From positions 434,001 through 498,000 of the forward strand of contig NHNW01000017.1 of NCBI GenBank assembly GCA_002786025.1: DNA of 64,000 bases. The letters run 5' to 3'. This document shows, piece by piece, positions 41,366 through 52,585 of this stretch. The notes beneath the pieces were generated by a model. It saw only the letters and a program-made list of their open reading frames with translations, made no database searches and was not told the origin of the DNA. The DNA comes from Zasmidium citrigriseum (lineage: Eukaryota; Ascomycota; Dothideomycetes; Mycosphaerellales; Mycosphaerellaceae). Made by a program: the position numbers and the translations under genes. Position 1 is the stretch's first letter, and each line of letters begins with the position of its first letter.

Positions 41366-42568
41366 ATGTCCTTCGATCAAGCTCCCAGCAAAGCCACCCT
41401 GACACTAAAGCCCTTCAAAGCCCACGTCTCCAACGCAGACTTGGAAGACTTCAAGCAGCTCCTCAGACTTTCCAAAATCGGACCTAAGACGTTCGAGAAC
41501 CAGACGACCAATGTCAAGGATTACCGCAGCTGGGGAATTGACCGTCAATGGCTGATGGATGCCAAAGAACACTGGGAGACGAAGTACGATTGGCGGAAGT
41601 GTGAAGACCGTACGAATAGCTTTCCAAACTTCACGGCGGATATCGAGGATGGCGGGTATACCTTCAACATCCACTTCGTTGCGCTTTTCTCGAAGAAACC
41701 GGATGCCGTGCCATTGCTTCTCCTCCACGGGTGGCCAGGCAGCGTGCAAGAGTTCTACGGGGCTCTCGATGTCCTGAAGCAGAAATATAAACCCGAAGAC
41801 CTCCCCTTCCACGTCATCGTGCCCTCTCTTCCAGGCTACGGCTACTCCTCCGGCCCTCCACTGGACAGAGACTTCGACTGCGAGGGCATCGCCGCCGTCA
41901 TGAACAAGCTCATGATCGGCCTAGGTTTCGGCGACGGCTACATCTCCCAAGGAGGCGACGTGGGCAGTTTCGTAACCCGCGTCCTGGCCGTCAAATACCC
42001 CGAAGTCAAAGCCGCGCACATCCACCTCTGCATCGGGCAGCAAGGCCTCCCCACTGAAGGCCTGACGGAAGCTGAGATGAAAGGCCTCAAGCGTGTCGAG
42101 GACTTCAGCACCTTGGGCAACGCCTACGCCCGCCATCACGGGACTCGTCCAGCCACCATTGGTCTGGTTTTATCGGCGAGCCCGATCTCCCTCCTCGCCT
42201 GGATCGGCGAGAAATTCCTCCAGTGGTCCGATAAGAACCCCTCCGTCGATGCCGTCCTCGATTCAGTCACGCTCTACTGGTTCACGCAGTCCTTCCCCCG
42301 TGCGATCTACGGCTACCGTTCCTTCTTCGGCCCAAAGCCTCAATTCTATCACAACGATCCTGACTTCTATATCAAAAAGCCGCTGGGGTATTCGTGGCAT
42401 CCAGAGGAACTGGCTCCGATCCCCAAGTCCTGGGTCGCAGAGAGCGGGAATCTGGTCTGGTATCGCGGACATGATGAGGGGGGACATTTCGCCGCGATGG
42501 AGAAACCTCAACTTTTCGTGAAGGATATGGAGGATTTTGTGGCGGATGTTTGGCCGAAGGCGAAGTAA
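41366..42568 (+). CDS. Epoxide hydrolase (EHN + alpha/beta-hydrolase fold)
   Basis: A single-exon gene of 400 residues. The N-terminal EHN segment (residues 10-115) ends in FNIHFVALFS. The oxyanion-hole motif HGWPGSVQEFY lies at about residue 119. Asp198 in SQGGDVGSFV is the predicted nucleophile, and His374 in EGGHFAAMEKP is the catalytic His. YWFTQSFPRAIYGYRSFF supplies the lid tyrosines. The enzyme adds water to an epoxide to give a diol, in detoxification or metabolite tailoring. No signal peptide is visible, so it is probably cytosolic. Its stop is only 29 bp from the stop of the next, convergent gene. Confidence 0.9.
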   Translation: MSFDQAPSKATLTLKPFKAHVSNADLEDFKQLLRLSKIGPKTFENQTTNVKDYRSWGIDRQWLMDAKEHWETKYDWRKCEDRTNSFPNFTADIEDGGYTFNIHFVALFSKKPDAVPLLLLHGWPGSVQEFYGALDVLKQKYKPEDLPFHVIVPSLPGYGYSSGPPLDRDFDCEGIAAVMNKLMIGLGFGDGYISQGGDVGSFVTRVLAVKYPEVKAAHIHLCIGQQGLPTEGLTEAEMKGLKRVEDFSTLGNAYARHHGTRPATIGLVLSASPISLLAWIGEKFLQWSDKNPSVDAVLDSVTLYWFTQSFPRAIYGYRSFFGPKPQFYHNDPDFYIKKPLGYSWHPEELAPIPKSWVAESGNLVWYRGHDEGGHFAAMEKPQLFVKDMEDFVADVWPKAK

Positions 42569-42597
42569 CAACTCCCGAATCGATAATGATGACGGCC

Positions 42598-43719
42598 TTA
42601 TTCCATCCACCCTTCCATAATCTCAACAACCTCATCCCTGCACTTCATCTTCTCCTCCTCCCTCTGACCGCGGGGACTAACCTCCACAATCGCCCTCAAC
42701 AAATCCACAACATCCTGCATCTCCTCCTGATCCTCCGACGTAAACGCATACAGCTTCAAAACCCCACCCCCAGCCCTACTCCTCATCATCTCAAGCATTG
42801 CCTTCTTCCTCTCCCCCCACCTCCCATCATCCACCAAATCACACATAAAAGCCCTCGAAAGATCCCCCTGCTGCAAAGGCATCACGACGCTGAATTCCCA
42901 GTCTAGAATCCCTGTTACGGACTTCGTCTCGACGTCGTACATGATATTCCCCATGTGGAGGTCGCGGTGTGCGAGGCAGAGGTTTGTGCGGTTTAGTTTC
43001 TTGCTGGATTCTCGAAGGGCGGAGATGAAGGCGGAGATCAGGGGAATGTGGTCGCGCATGAATTCCAACGAGGGGTGGGTTTGGAAGCAGTGCGTGTATT
43101 TTTCTAGGCGTGCGATGCTGAAATCTACGTAGGAAGTGTAGGGACCTAGGGGGTTGAGGGATTCGATGGTTTCGTTTGGGGGCCAGAGTTTTGTGATGTC
43201 GCGCGCTTCCCAGAAGCGTTCGTCGAGGACGGGGCCGGGTGTGAAGGCGTTGTTTTTGAGTTGGAGGCTGCCGATGTGGTTCCATGAGTGGGATGTTAGT
43301 TGTTGGAGGACGCTGGTCATGTAGTCGAAGACTTTCAATCGTTCGTCTTCGTTCAAGGAGGGCCAGACAAGATCCAAGCTCTGCCCTTTGATTCGTTTCT
43401 GCAGGAGATATTCGCAGCCCAAAGGATTATCAGTGCTGCTATCGTACCTCACGACAGCAGGGACTGGGATGGTGGTGTTCCTTTCCAGCCATGTGATGAC
43501 GGCGACTTCGTTCTCTGTCTTAACTTTGGGGACGTGGGGGCCTGCAATTCGGAGAATGAGGTCTTCTTGCCCTTCCCATTCAAGAACCGCAATGATATGG
43601 TACTCGGCTTTGGTTTGGAGGATTTTGATGTTGGTTGCTTGAGGGAGATTGATCGTTGGGAGGAGCTTTTCGATGTCGTTGACCGAGACCGTGGGAAGGG
43701 CTTCGAGAGGTGTGCCCAT
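42598..43719 (-). CDS. APH-fold phosphotransferase
   Basis: A single-exon gene of 373 residues. I start at the ATG at 43719 (MGTPLEALPTVSV); an upstream in-frame ATG would add 35 residues of unlikely sequence. The catalytic loop HRDLHMGNIMYD (about residue 275) and the metal-binding DWEF (about residue 294) define the aminoglycoside/choline-kinase-like fold. AVLEWEGQEDLILRIAG supplies the nucleotide-binding beta-strands. Fungi have many such proteins; known ones phosphorylate small molecules, but most, like this one, have no known substrate. Resistance to antibiotics should not be assumed. Confidence 0.82.
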   Translation of the reverse strand: MGTPLEALPTVSVNDIEKLLPTINLPQATNIKILQTKAEYHIIAVLEWEGQEDLILRIAGPHVPKVKTENEVAVITWLERNTTIPVPAVVRYDSSTDNPLGCEYLLQKRIKGQSLDLVWPSLNEDERLKVFDYMTSVLQQLTSHSWNHIGSLQLKNNAFTPGPVLDERFWEARDITKLWPPNETIESLNPLGPYTSYVDFSIARLEKYTHCFQTHPSLEFMRDHIPLISAFISALRESSKKLNRTNLCLAHRDLHMGNIMYDVETKSVTGILDWEFSVVMPLQQGDLSRAFMCDLVDDGRWGERKKAMLEMMRSRAGGGVLKLYAFTSEDQEEMQDVVDLLRAIVEVSPRGQREEEKMKCRDEVVEIMEGWME

Positions 43720-44040
43720 CGCTATCGAGGACGATGTAGATCTTGTTTTGTCTTGATAATGAATGATTTGAGGTCGAAGGGAGACGCTGAAGTAGACGAT
43801 TTTTATCTGGTTTCCCTGCGTCACCTCAGCTGCTCGTTAAGCCCCACGCGGCGCGAGAGTTTCCTTGTGAAGTCGGTGCCTCTTTTGGATAACCGGAACC
43901 AAAGTCGACAAGGCGGCTCTATGGCCTCTTTCATTCATCTCTAGTACCCGGAGAGTGGGCCTGAACTGCAAAGTCGATCGCATACCACATCTATATACCC
44001 TCAATCTACCTACTCATTTCGACTCATCCCCCACTCTCAT
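43720..44040. other. Intergenic, APH-fold gene to SnoaL-like gene
   Basis: 321 bp holding the promoter of the APH-fold gene and the 3' flank of the SnoaL-like gene. No gene seen. Confidence 0.6.
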
Positions 44041-44579
44041 CTAAGAAGCAATCCCATACTTCCTCTTGAACTCTCTCACCTGCTCCGACTTATCACCCTC
44101 AGCAACAACCCTCCGAAACTCATCAAAGAACTTTGCCGTGTTCCCCGAGTCCACAAACTCATCAACCCTGATCAACTTATCCCCCTTCTCATTAAACCAC
44201 AAGAAGAAAGCATATTCATTGGCGAAGTGCCCAATAGGTGTCTCGCCGGCGCCTTTGGCGTAGAAAGTTGCACGACGGTGCTCGACGTCGAAGCACATGG
44301 TGTCTTCATCGGGGATGTACTAGAAACTGTTAGCGAATGAGAGAGGAAGAATGATGGTGATGGACCAACCTTGAATTCTTTCAGAGCCCAGTCCATGCTC
44401 TTGACGTATTGCCGATACTCCTCTTTGGTTCTCTTCTGGCGGCCTAGAGAATCGGGTCGGATCTGATGCGTGCAGTTCTCGGCCCATGGCTCCAGGATCT
44501 CGTCGGCGTTTAGGTTGTCGTAGCTTTTGAAGAAGAGGTTGGTCGTCTTCTTCATGTTTTCAAGAACGGTGGCAGACAT
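44041..44579 (-). CDS. SnoaL/NTF2-like protein 1
   Basis: Exons 44370-44579 and 44041-44319 (intron 50 bp, donor GTTGGT, branch GCTAACA) give 162 residues. The helix TTNLFFKSYDNLNADEILEPWAENC and the strands CFDVEHRRATFYAKGAG and EYAFFLWFNEKGDKLIRVDEFVD match the cone-shaped SnoaL/NTF2 fold. In fungal metabolite clusters such proteins act as cyclases, isomerases or dehydratases; many others are simply binding proteins. It lies beside an APH-fold gene, an epoxide hydrolase and a BBE oxidase. A second SnoaL-like gene occurs at 57.7 kb. Confidence 0.75.
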
Positions 44580-44765
44580 CTTGAAGTTATCGATCCGTTT
44601 CCTGGCTTGTTATGAGTTTGTTTTAATTCCTGTCGTTGTTTGGTTGCGACTGTGATGTGACTGCCGTCTTGGCCATGTGGATTGCGACCTTATATCTTCT
44701 TTCCAGACCTACCTTCAAAGGAGACATCTTGCTCCAACATACGGTTCTTGCTAGCAAGTAATTCT

Positions 44766-45062
44766 CTATCCGGTATGCCACATCATCGTCGGATGAATGT
44801 TGCAACGCTTCCACTCTATGGTAGCCTCTAAATCCGACTGGTTTGGGGGTTCTTCGTCAGCGGGTTTGGGGGGATCACCCTCGGTGTTCGCCCGAGATCC
44901 AATGGCATATTCTCTCTGATCGTTCGGACCGACCACGACTTTGCTGGAATTCCAATACCAGATGTTTTCGCGACCGAACGTGCATACACTGTCGCCGGTA
45001 AGTCCGGACAGTGCAGCTGATCGAAGAAGCTGAGCAGGGCTCAGGCGCTTACTGGCCGGCAT
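44766..45062 (-). CDS. Hypothetical protein or exon (low confidence)
   Basis: A 98-residue frame. Its middle, VCTFGRENIWYWNSSKVVVG followed by PNDQREYAIGSR, has the composition of a real folded protein, and its end is acidic/Pro-rich. The ATG region also looks like a splice donor (CCA/GTAAGC), and the sequence just upstream is open in another frame (NNELIFKDNNVIRDFSSS). It may therefore be the last exon of a spliced gene that starts near 45.3 kb. I could not find a join that fits in phase. Not recognised. Confidence 0.25.
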   Translation of the reverse strand: MPASKRLSPAQLLRSAALSGLTGDSVCTFGRENIWYWNSSKVVVGPNDQREYAIGSRANTEGDPPKPADEEPPNQSDLEATIEWKRCNIHPTMMWHTG

Positions 45063-45129
45063 CCTGTTTGCAGACTGTCTCGCGGTGTTGAAGAGCTGAA
45101 GTCGCGGATGACATTATTGTCCTTGAAAA

Positions 45130-45309
45130 TCAACTCGTTGTTGTGTCGAGTTCCGAGCAGGAGATGGGCTCGCCTCTCGGCCTTGGATTCGTTCCATCGC
45201 TGTCGTCATTTCTACCAGCACTCCCCTGACCACGCAAGATGATGGCGAGCACCAGAAGACCAACAAACAAGCGTACCGAACTCTTCCAGAAGGACAGGGG
45301 GTGTTTCAT
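45130..45309 (-). CDS. Possible first exon with a membrane anchor (low confidence)
   Basis: Starting at the ATG at 45309 the frame gives MKHPLSFWKSSVRLFVGLLV, then a hydrophobic stretch and a polar tail, the layout of a signal anchor. It is on the same strand and 70 bp from the frame at 44766-45062, so both may belong to one spliced gene. No domain is recognised. Confidence 0.2.
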   Translation of the reverse strand: MKHPLSFWKSSVRLFVGLLVLAIILRGQGSAGRNDDSDGTNPRPRGEPISCSELDTTTS

Positions 45310-46498
45310 CACCAGCCCAATGGACGCACCGAAGAACATTTCTTCAGCTGTTCGTTGGTGCCTTTTTCTGTTCTTCGCCTCCCTATCTGCAAGCAGCTAG
45401 TGCCCGCATGTCGAGCCGAGATCCGCTCATCAACTTTCCCAGCTTCAGATCCGGAGGAGGATGGAGCTGCTGCGTGGAGAAGTTCGAAGGGACCCCTGCA
45501 GGCTGCAGATTGCCCGCGACTTCACTCGACCACCATCCGCCCCAGCACAATGCGGCACTGCCCGATGTGACATGACATGAAGGGACACCGGCAAAGTGGG
45601 TTTGATTGTTGAGGAGGATAAAGAAGAAGCGAGGGGGCCTCGAAGACTGTGCCTGGGAGGAGTCGGGCGGCATCGAGCATCCCTGACCCGGGCAGCTGTC
45701 CCACCCGAAACGGGCGTGACATGCAGCGATGTCGTCCGAAAAGGATGCTGGTGCTGCTGTCTGCTGGCTTAGCGGCGCTGTCGTGCGGGAGCTTCCACGC
45801 TGCAGGGTCTCTTCCCCAGCACAGTCGTGAAGAAGGCGAACGAGAGGAGAGCCGGCGCAAAAGGACAGCCAGGGAGGAGATGGATGTTGTTGCTGTTGTC
45901 AACTTGGCAGATGCGTGCAGATGATGAAGTGCTGGCGTCCAAATCTCGTACGCGTAATAACGACCGTTTCAACGCACCTAGATTGATCTCAGACATGGCC
46001 CTGTGCTTGCGGCTTCCAACTCATCCTCGCCGTCCACACAGAAGCAACCACTTGTTGGGCCAGTGTCCGCTACTCATGCAGCTGACGAGTCGCTAGCAGC
46101 TGGGCCATTGCATCCGCGGTGCGGTCTGCTGCTAGTCGCGCTCGGCATCGCTCACCTCCAGCCCGCTGGGGGCGGTGGTGGAGGAGGACATCAGTACCGG
46201 CGCGGCGCAAAGATCGTCCATGCAGGCGTCGGCTAGGGCCAGCAAGACGCACTTCACATCCATACCCACCCCCGTGCCTCCTCCGCGCAGAAGTGCTGCT
46301 GCGTCTTTAATTTTTGTTCGAAGATCTCACTTGAGCCCGTCGCGCACCTTTCGCAAACGGGCCTTTGCAGCTGGTGATTGGGCGGGCGTTTGCTTCATCA
46401 TCTATGTGCCGCGCCCGCTCGTGCTACTACTGCATCGACCCACCGCCGCCGCCCGCCAGCCTGGTTTGGGCGACTAGCCGCTCGCTCGCTCGCTGCGA

Positions 46499-49400
46499 AT
46501 GGCTCGCCCGACCTACGAGCCTCGTGCGGAGACGCCTGTGTCACCTCTGCTGCCAGCATTCCCTCTGCCCAAGTCCGCCAACGCGCAATTGCGACAGGCC
46601 GCGCGCACCACCAATGATGCCTTCGATATGAGCCCGCATTTCTACGGCGGCTCGCCCACCATGGCGCGCAGCCCCAGCATCTCGAGCGCCAGCACCTCGC
46701 AATGGACCAGCGGCCTGCCAGCTACCCCCAGCAATATACATCCTCCCCCGGCCTACGTTGCTGCGTTCGGCGCATCGCAAGTCGTCAGTGAACGCAAACG
46801 GCGCTTCAGCGATGATGAAGATGGCGGCGGCGCGAGCACTGCCATGTCCATCAGGGACGACATGCAATTCTCACAGAATGCGCTGGCTTTGGTCAATGCC
46901 TTCCTGGATCAATTACTCTACAGCTTCCTGGGCAATGCCATGTCAACCAGCTTGACGGCTTTGCGACCTGCAGTGCGCGACGTGCTGCGATCACGTCTAG
47001 CCACCGAGGCCATTGCGAGTGCTGAGGAGGAGCTCCAGGAGCTTCTCGCAGGCGGCGATGAGGAGGAAGAGGAGATGAACCAGCGACAGACGGTGGCAGA
47101 GCGCAGTCGCAAGTGGGACACGGAGCTGGTGTGGAAGCGCACCAGGCTGCGGGTCATGGTCTATATCCGACTCGGCGAAATGGAGGACGACGACGAGGAG
47201 CGATATGTGCGCGAGGACGACCTGTTCCACGGCAGCGATCGGCGCTTCTCGCATTCGAGTGGCCTGGTATCGTGGGCCGCGGCCATCTTCCTGACGTCGG
47301 TGCTGGAGTACGTAGCAGAGCAGGTGTTGCAGGTGGCTGGTCAAGCAGCAGACTCTCGTGCGCGACGGCAGAGCAAGAATCCGCGGGTGTCAATGTCCGT
47401 AACTGGCATGGTTACACCCGTGCCAGACGGCGTGACCGTCGAGGATTATGACATGGAGAAGGTTGCACTGAACTCCACCCTGGGACGGCTCTGGCGAACG
47501 TGGCGAAAATCTTTGCGCAGCAACAACCAGCAGCACGCTCCTCCCACGCCCACCACTGCGACGAGCAACAATTTCTCGCGACGCTTCAGCCGTGACCCCT
47601 TCGCTGCGGCCATGAGCCCCAGACGGAGCAGCTTCGGCACAGCGGGCCCTGAATCAGTCGTCTCCGCACTCGACGAAGCATCCCGGCGGCCGTCGACGAG
47701 CACGAACAACGACCGGGGCTCCCCCAATGCTGGCGATGAGGAGCTCCCAGAAGTCAACTACCCTGAACACGTGCTTGCTGCAAATATACCACTCCCCATA
47801 GGCGACGCCAAGCGCGATGTCGACGAGATTGAAGTTCCTGGCCTGGCGAGGGATCCAGATGACCCTGAAACCGACGGCGAACTGACTCCCATGGACTCCG
47901 AACCCAAGCGTAGAAACAGCCACGCAGGTAGCACGCCTTACAGCCTTATAGGGAGTCTTATAGGAGGCGCCATGCAAGTGGCTGGCAGAACCCGCAGGGA
48001 ATCATCCGAAACAACGATCCAAGAAAAGCCCATCCTGACTCGCCAACGTTCCGCATCCGTGCCAACGCCAGCACGACGAGCGGTGCGAGAGAAGAAAGAT
48101 GAGGAGGCCGTCCAGGATCCTGAAGCTGCAGACGTTCCAGGTGACACTGAAACTGACGAAAAGCCCGAACAGAAGGCCAATGCGGCTGAGATGGCTGCTC
48201 ACAAACGCGATGTATCTCCCGACGTCAAGCCAGTCCTGGATAAGCTTGCAGAGAATGACCCTCCTGAAGAAGACGCCGATAAGAAGGAATCCAAGGGCCT
48301 TTTAGGAGGTGCAGCAGCTGGAAGTGCAGCGGCGGCGGCAGCGGCGTTGTCCATCGTATATGGATCCAAGTTCGACAAGAAAGAGGCGAGAAAGAGTTCA
48401 CCCGCGAAAGACACGGATATCGAGGAGCGTGACAAGCAGAAGCACTTGATTGACATGAAGCGCTTCAGTGTGCCATCGATGGGCCAGCGCAATGAGGCCC
48501 AGGGCGAGAAGGAGGCAGAGAAACCTGAGCAAGAGTCGAATAAGCAGCCAGAAGTGCCACAAACGGTGTTACGACCAGCGACCGCGGACAGCAACGAGAG
48601 CTTCTCGCTCAATGACAAGAACGGAGAGGCCATGATCCAGCATCCAATAGCGAAGCCACGACATCTTTCCGGCGAGTTCGACCAAGAGCAGGGCAGAGAG
48701 GAAGAAGAGCCAGCTGTTGACATTGGAGTTGCAAGGACATCAGATACAGCGGTGTCGACGCCGCGGACAGAGGAGCCTCCTGTCGAGTATCACCAAGCAA
48801 GGGACAGTTTCACAAATCCAGCTCCTCGGCGACCGTCCAGACTCATTCTGGGCGCCAACGAGCCAGATGTTCCCTCACCGCTGAGGAAAGAAAGCCCGAA
48901 TCCACAGGCAGAAGATATTGGAGTTCCTGAGGTGACGCCCGAGAGCTTCCTCTCAAAGCGATCACTCTCGCTGACAGCCTCGTCAAAACAGCCGCTCGAC
49001 AAGTCCAAGTCGCAATCGCAGCCACCTCCACCGCAGCCACGGAATCTGCGCGACTCGCCGAAGAGAGCAAGTGTGCCCAGTGCTCTTGTGCTCACTCCTG
49101 GCAATGGCAGTCACGGCCAGGTATCGCCAGCTTTCGAGAAGACACCTTCGCCATGGAGGCAGTCGTTCGCTGCGGGAGACAAGAACTCGCAGTGGGCATA
49201 TTCACCAAAGAAGTCGATATCTGTGTCTGAGCCCTCGCCAACGATCCAGGAGCATCCTGTAATCCAGAAGATCATGAAGAGACAGGAGAACAAGGTGAAG
49301 GAGGAGGAGAGCAGCAAAGCGTTGACAAGTGCCAGCATCAAAGGTCCTGAGGACTTTGAGATGTTCGTGCAAGGAGGCGATACCGTCAAGTACACCCTTA

Positions 49401-51084
49401 CACCGGAAAATGTACGGGACGATCCTGTAAGTTGTGTTCGCAAGGACTCTCTCGTGAAGTCACAATCACTGACATATTTGAGCAGTCGCCAACGGAAGCT
49501 GTGCCTTACCCAAAGCAGACGCGAATTGTAGAACGAGAAAGAGCGCCTCCAACTCCTCCGCCGAAGCAGTCACCACCGCTGGACTCTCGTATGGGCAGGA
49601 GCCAGACAGCCAAGCAAGCGACTTCGGCCGTTCCTATTCCGCCCGAACCTGCAGACGAAGAAACATCAAGGGAGCGAGAGAGCAAGAGGGAGAAGCGACG
49701 ATCAATCAGTCGTCCTCCTGTGCGGAACACCAGCGTGCACAGGAAGAGTGGTCTCATGGCTCGGGAACCCCAAGTGATGACCGAGTCAACGAGGGACTTT
49801 GCCGATTTCATTCGCTCGACTGGACCCAGCAAGGAGCAAGAAATCCTGCCCATCCACAGCAACCGCTCTACAACATCGCTGAACTCTTTACGACAAGCCC
49901 ACATCAATGGTTCTCGCTCGTCATCTCCAGGAGCTGCGTCTGCTCGAAGCCTGAACCGGAACGCCCTGCAGAGTGAGAACGTGCCTCCTGTACCTCCAAT
50001 GCCCAACAAGGGAAAGAACAACATGCAGCCACGAGGCCCTACGTCCACCACAGATGGCAGCTCGTCAGAATTGATCGACTTTATTAGAACAGGACCTAAC
50101 GGGTCTTCGCAGTCCGGCCAGCCTAGGCAGCACCGGATCTCGCGGTCCGTGGCCCCGTTCCGGACAACGATGGACTCCGATCAACTAAATGAATGGGGCG
50201 AGCGACTCGCGGCGCAACCAGACCTGAAGTTGAACACGAACGTGCCATCCGCACCCAGTGTCAAGAGCGCCTCATCCATGAAGTCCTCCGTCAGAACGTC
50301 GGCCAATTCCAGAGCGCCGCTCCTGAACAACTCGAACGCCGGCGAGACGGTACATCCAGCACACAGCGGCGTACCTCAGCGACTGTCTTCATTAGGAGCG
50401 TCTGCTTCTTCGCCGAAGACCTTGCAAACCACGACCAGCGAGCCTGCCGTCAAGCGGTACCGAAATAAGGACCCCTACGCCATCGACCTAGACGACGAAG
50501 ATGATGATCTCCTCACAGCCCTCCCTCGAAACCGACGAGAGGAAGAATCTCTCATCGACTTCCTCCGAAGCAGTGAACCGCCCGAGACCAACTATCCCCG
50601 CGGCATGACCAATGGCTCCAACAGCCCCCAAACCGCCAACAAAGGCGCACCCCGACGAGGCAGCACGCCGACCCTCAAAACCCACGGCGCCGACGCCGTT
50701 AGCATGGGCCGTCGAGGCTCCATGCCCAACCGTGACGGCCCACAACCTAAGACAGCCAACAGCAGCGCTCCTCGCCAACCCTCGGGGACCACTGCCATCG
50801 CCGTGGGCCCCATCACGAAACCTCGCCCGAAGATGGAAGCCCGCGTGAACAATCCTCGGACTGGAGATGCTACGACGACCGATCTAGCGGATTTCCTACG
50901 AAGCTCGGCGCCTCCTCAGTCGAACAATGCTTCTCCCTCACCAGGCCCGGGCATGAGAGGCCACTCAAGCAAAGGCTCAGTCGCGAGTGACAAAGCCAGC
51001 AAGAAATCCGGTCGGAGGAGTCTCCTCGGGAGTCTATTCTCCAGATCTTCTGCACCGAAACAGAAGGGGTATCTGGATATGTGA
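46499..51084 (+). CDS. Large, mostly disordered conserved fungal protein with repeated DF(I/L)R motifs
   Basis: Exons 46499-49426 and 49486-51084 (intron 59 bp) give 1508 residues. One conserved helical domain lies at about residues 125-285: NALALVNAFLDQLLYSFLG, RPAVRDVLRSRLATEAIASA, LVWKRTRLRVMVYIRLGEME and LVSWAAAIFLTSVLEYVAEQ. Its helix lengths could suit a histone-like fold, but that is a guess. The remaining 1200 residues are charged and Ser/Pro-rich. Four short motifs recur in the second exon: DFADFIRSTGP (about 1078), LIDFIRTGP (1171), LIDFLRSSEPP (1332) and LADFLRSSAPP (1442). FEMFVQGGDTVKYTLTPENV sits just before the intron. The C-terminus is basic. I know of no named function. Confidence 0.75.
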
Positions 51085-51447
51085 ATGAAGAGCAGGGGAT
51101 GGAGTTAATCATGGCGTTTTCTGTGCGGACCGGACTGATACCACCACCACCTCTTTCTCAATGGATTGCTTGTTTGATGTTTTACTGCTACTTTCTGATT
51201 TTCAAGTCTTTGGAAGACTTTGTTTGGATATTTCGCTCACAGTGGCTAGAAGGCAGGAGGGGCGGCGCGTTTTTCTCTTTGTGTTAGATTAAATGCAGTC
51301 AAGATACAGCACTCTCATGGAAGGGGACAAGGAAAAGGAGGCAAGAGACGAAAGGACAGGAGGCGTTTTCAAGAAGAGTCGCTTTTTGTACAGCTGTAGT
51401 AGTAGTATACATCACTTTATGTGTGTCAACAACCCCCTTATCTTCGT
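51085..51447. other. Convergent intergenic region
   Basis: 363 bp between two convergent stops; it should hold both 3' ends. No gene seen. Confidence 0.55.
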
Positions 51448-52585
51448 TTACCAGCTGTACCATTGCCGCTGGATCTGAATCGGTCGATCGGGGAGTGCTT
51501 TCCGGGCTTTGTCTTTCAATTGTTTTTGCCTTCTTGCTTCTCGCTGCTCCCATTCTCGTACGCGTGTTGCTTCTTCTTTCAAGACTACGCTCAGACTCGT
51601 CCAGGGCGTCCGCATCATGTAGATTCTTCCTCTCGCGCGGTAGTCGGGGAGTTTTCCGTAGGGTCCTCTTCCTACCCATGCCTGGTCGATGTAGATCTTT
51701 GAGCGGTCTGTTACGGTGTGTCTCTTCCCGTCCTTCAGTTGGATGTCGACGGGTCTAGTTTTCGCTCCTTCGAGTCCCTCTGCTGTTGTGCCCGTCACGC
51801 TCACTGAGGACTCGTTGAAATCTTCTGAGCTTTCTTTCGCGGCGCTGCCCAGTCCCATTCCGCGCATCACCACAGCCTCATCTCGTGCGAATTCCAGCTG
51901 CTTCAAAACTTCCTGCGCGACCTTCTTCTTGCTGAATCGCATCTGTACGATCGCATCATCAATCGTCTTGCCCGCGATCTGTCGTGCCAGCATCCCAAGC
52001 TTCTTCACCGAAGTCTTCATATTGTGGCTTTTAACCAGATGTTCTCTCTCTGTCCGCTTGATGAATTGCTCCTTCGTTAATCGGCCATTCTTTCGTATCA
52101 TCCTGATGATCTGTCGCTTTTCCCATTGCTCGCGTGACGAGGGGTTGGGGTCCAGCACGTGGGCCATACTGCGCGGGTCTCGCTTGATGCCGCCCACTGA
52201 GAGTTTGTCCCCATCTTCGCCATCCCCTGATTCTTCATCTACTTGTCTTTGAGCGCGTCTTTCGTCTTCGAAGATGGAGCTGTTGGCGATGTCTCCTGCC
52301 TTGCCTATGCTGTCGGGCACGGCTGCTCTCCCCTTGACAGCCTCCGCTTCCTCAGGGTTGTTGCGCAGGTATTCCTCCAAGACTGGATTTGATGACTTTC
52401 CCCCATCGGAGCTATCTGATTTCGATGCCGCTGTTCGTCGCTGGAACTGTGCGATGGGTCTGCTGCGGACGGGGGCATTGGCCAGACCTGTCTGCGATTA
52501 GCTCTCGTACGGGGCAGACATGGGAGGCGCGATCACGAAACGCACATCTGATGGGCAGGCGCCATGAGGGCGCGGACAGGGCCAT
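51448..52585 (-). CDS. Mitochondrial large-subunit ribosomal protein uL22m
   Basis: Exon 1 is 52537-52585 and exon 2 is 51448-52487, with a 49-bp intron carrying GCTAATC 12 nt before the acceptor; 362 residues. The spliced start MALSAPSWRLPIRCAFRLAN is rich in Arg, Ala and Ser and lacks acids, as expected of a mitochondrial presequence. Without the first exon the frame would begin at an internal Met and lose it. The uL22 domain runs from about residue 180: MKTSVKKLGMLARQIAGK, VAQEVLKQLEFARDEAV, TDRSKIYIDQAWVGRGP and YRARGRIYMMRTPWTSLSVVL. uL22 lines the peptide exit tunnel. The stretch before it is a long charged extension typical of fungal mitoribosomal proteins. Confidence 0.85.

Larger units (their letters stand above)
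44580..46498. other. Intergenic with weak minus-strand coding signal
   Basis: A 1.9-kb gap. The left half contains two minus-strand frames described separately. The right half (45.4-46.5 kb) is GC-rich promoter and leader sequence of the 1508-residue protein; frames there look incidental. Confidence 0.45.

Noticed and set aside
42598..43719. Antibiotic resistance gene
   Set aside because: The APH-fold is very common in fungi and the sequence does not indicate an aminoglycoside substrate.
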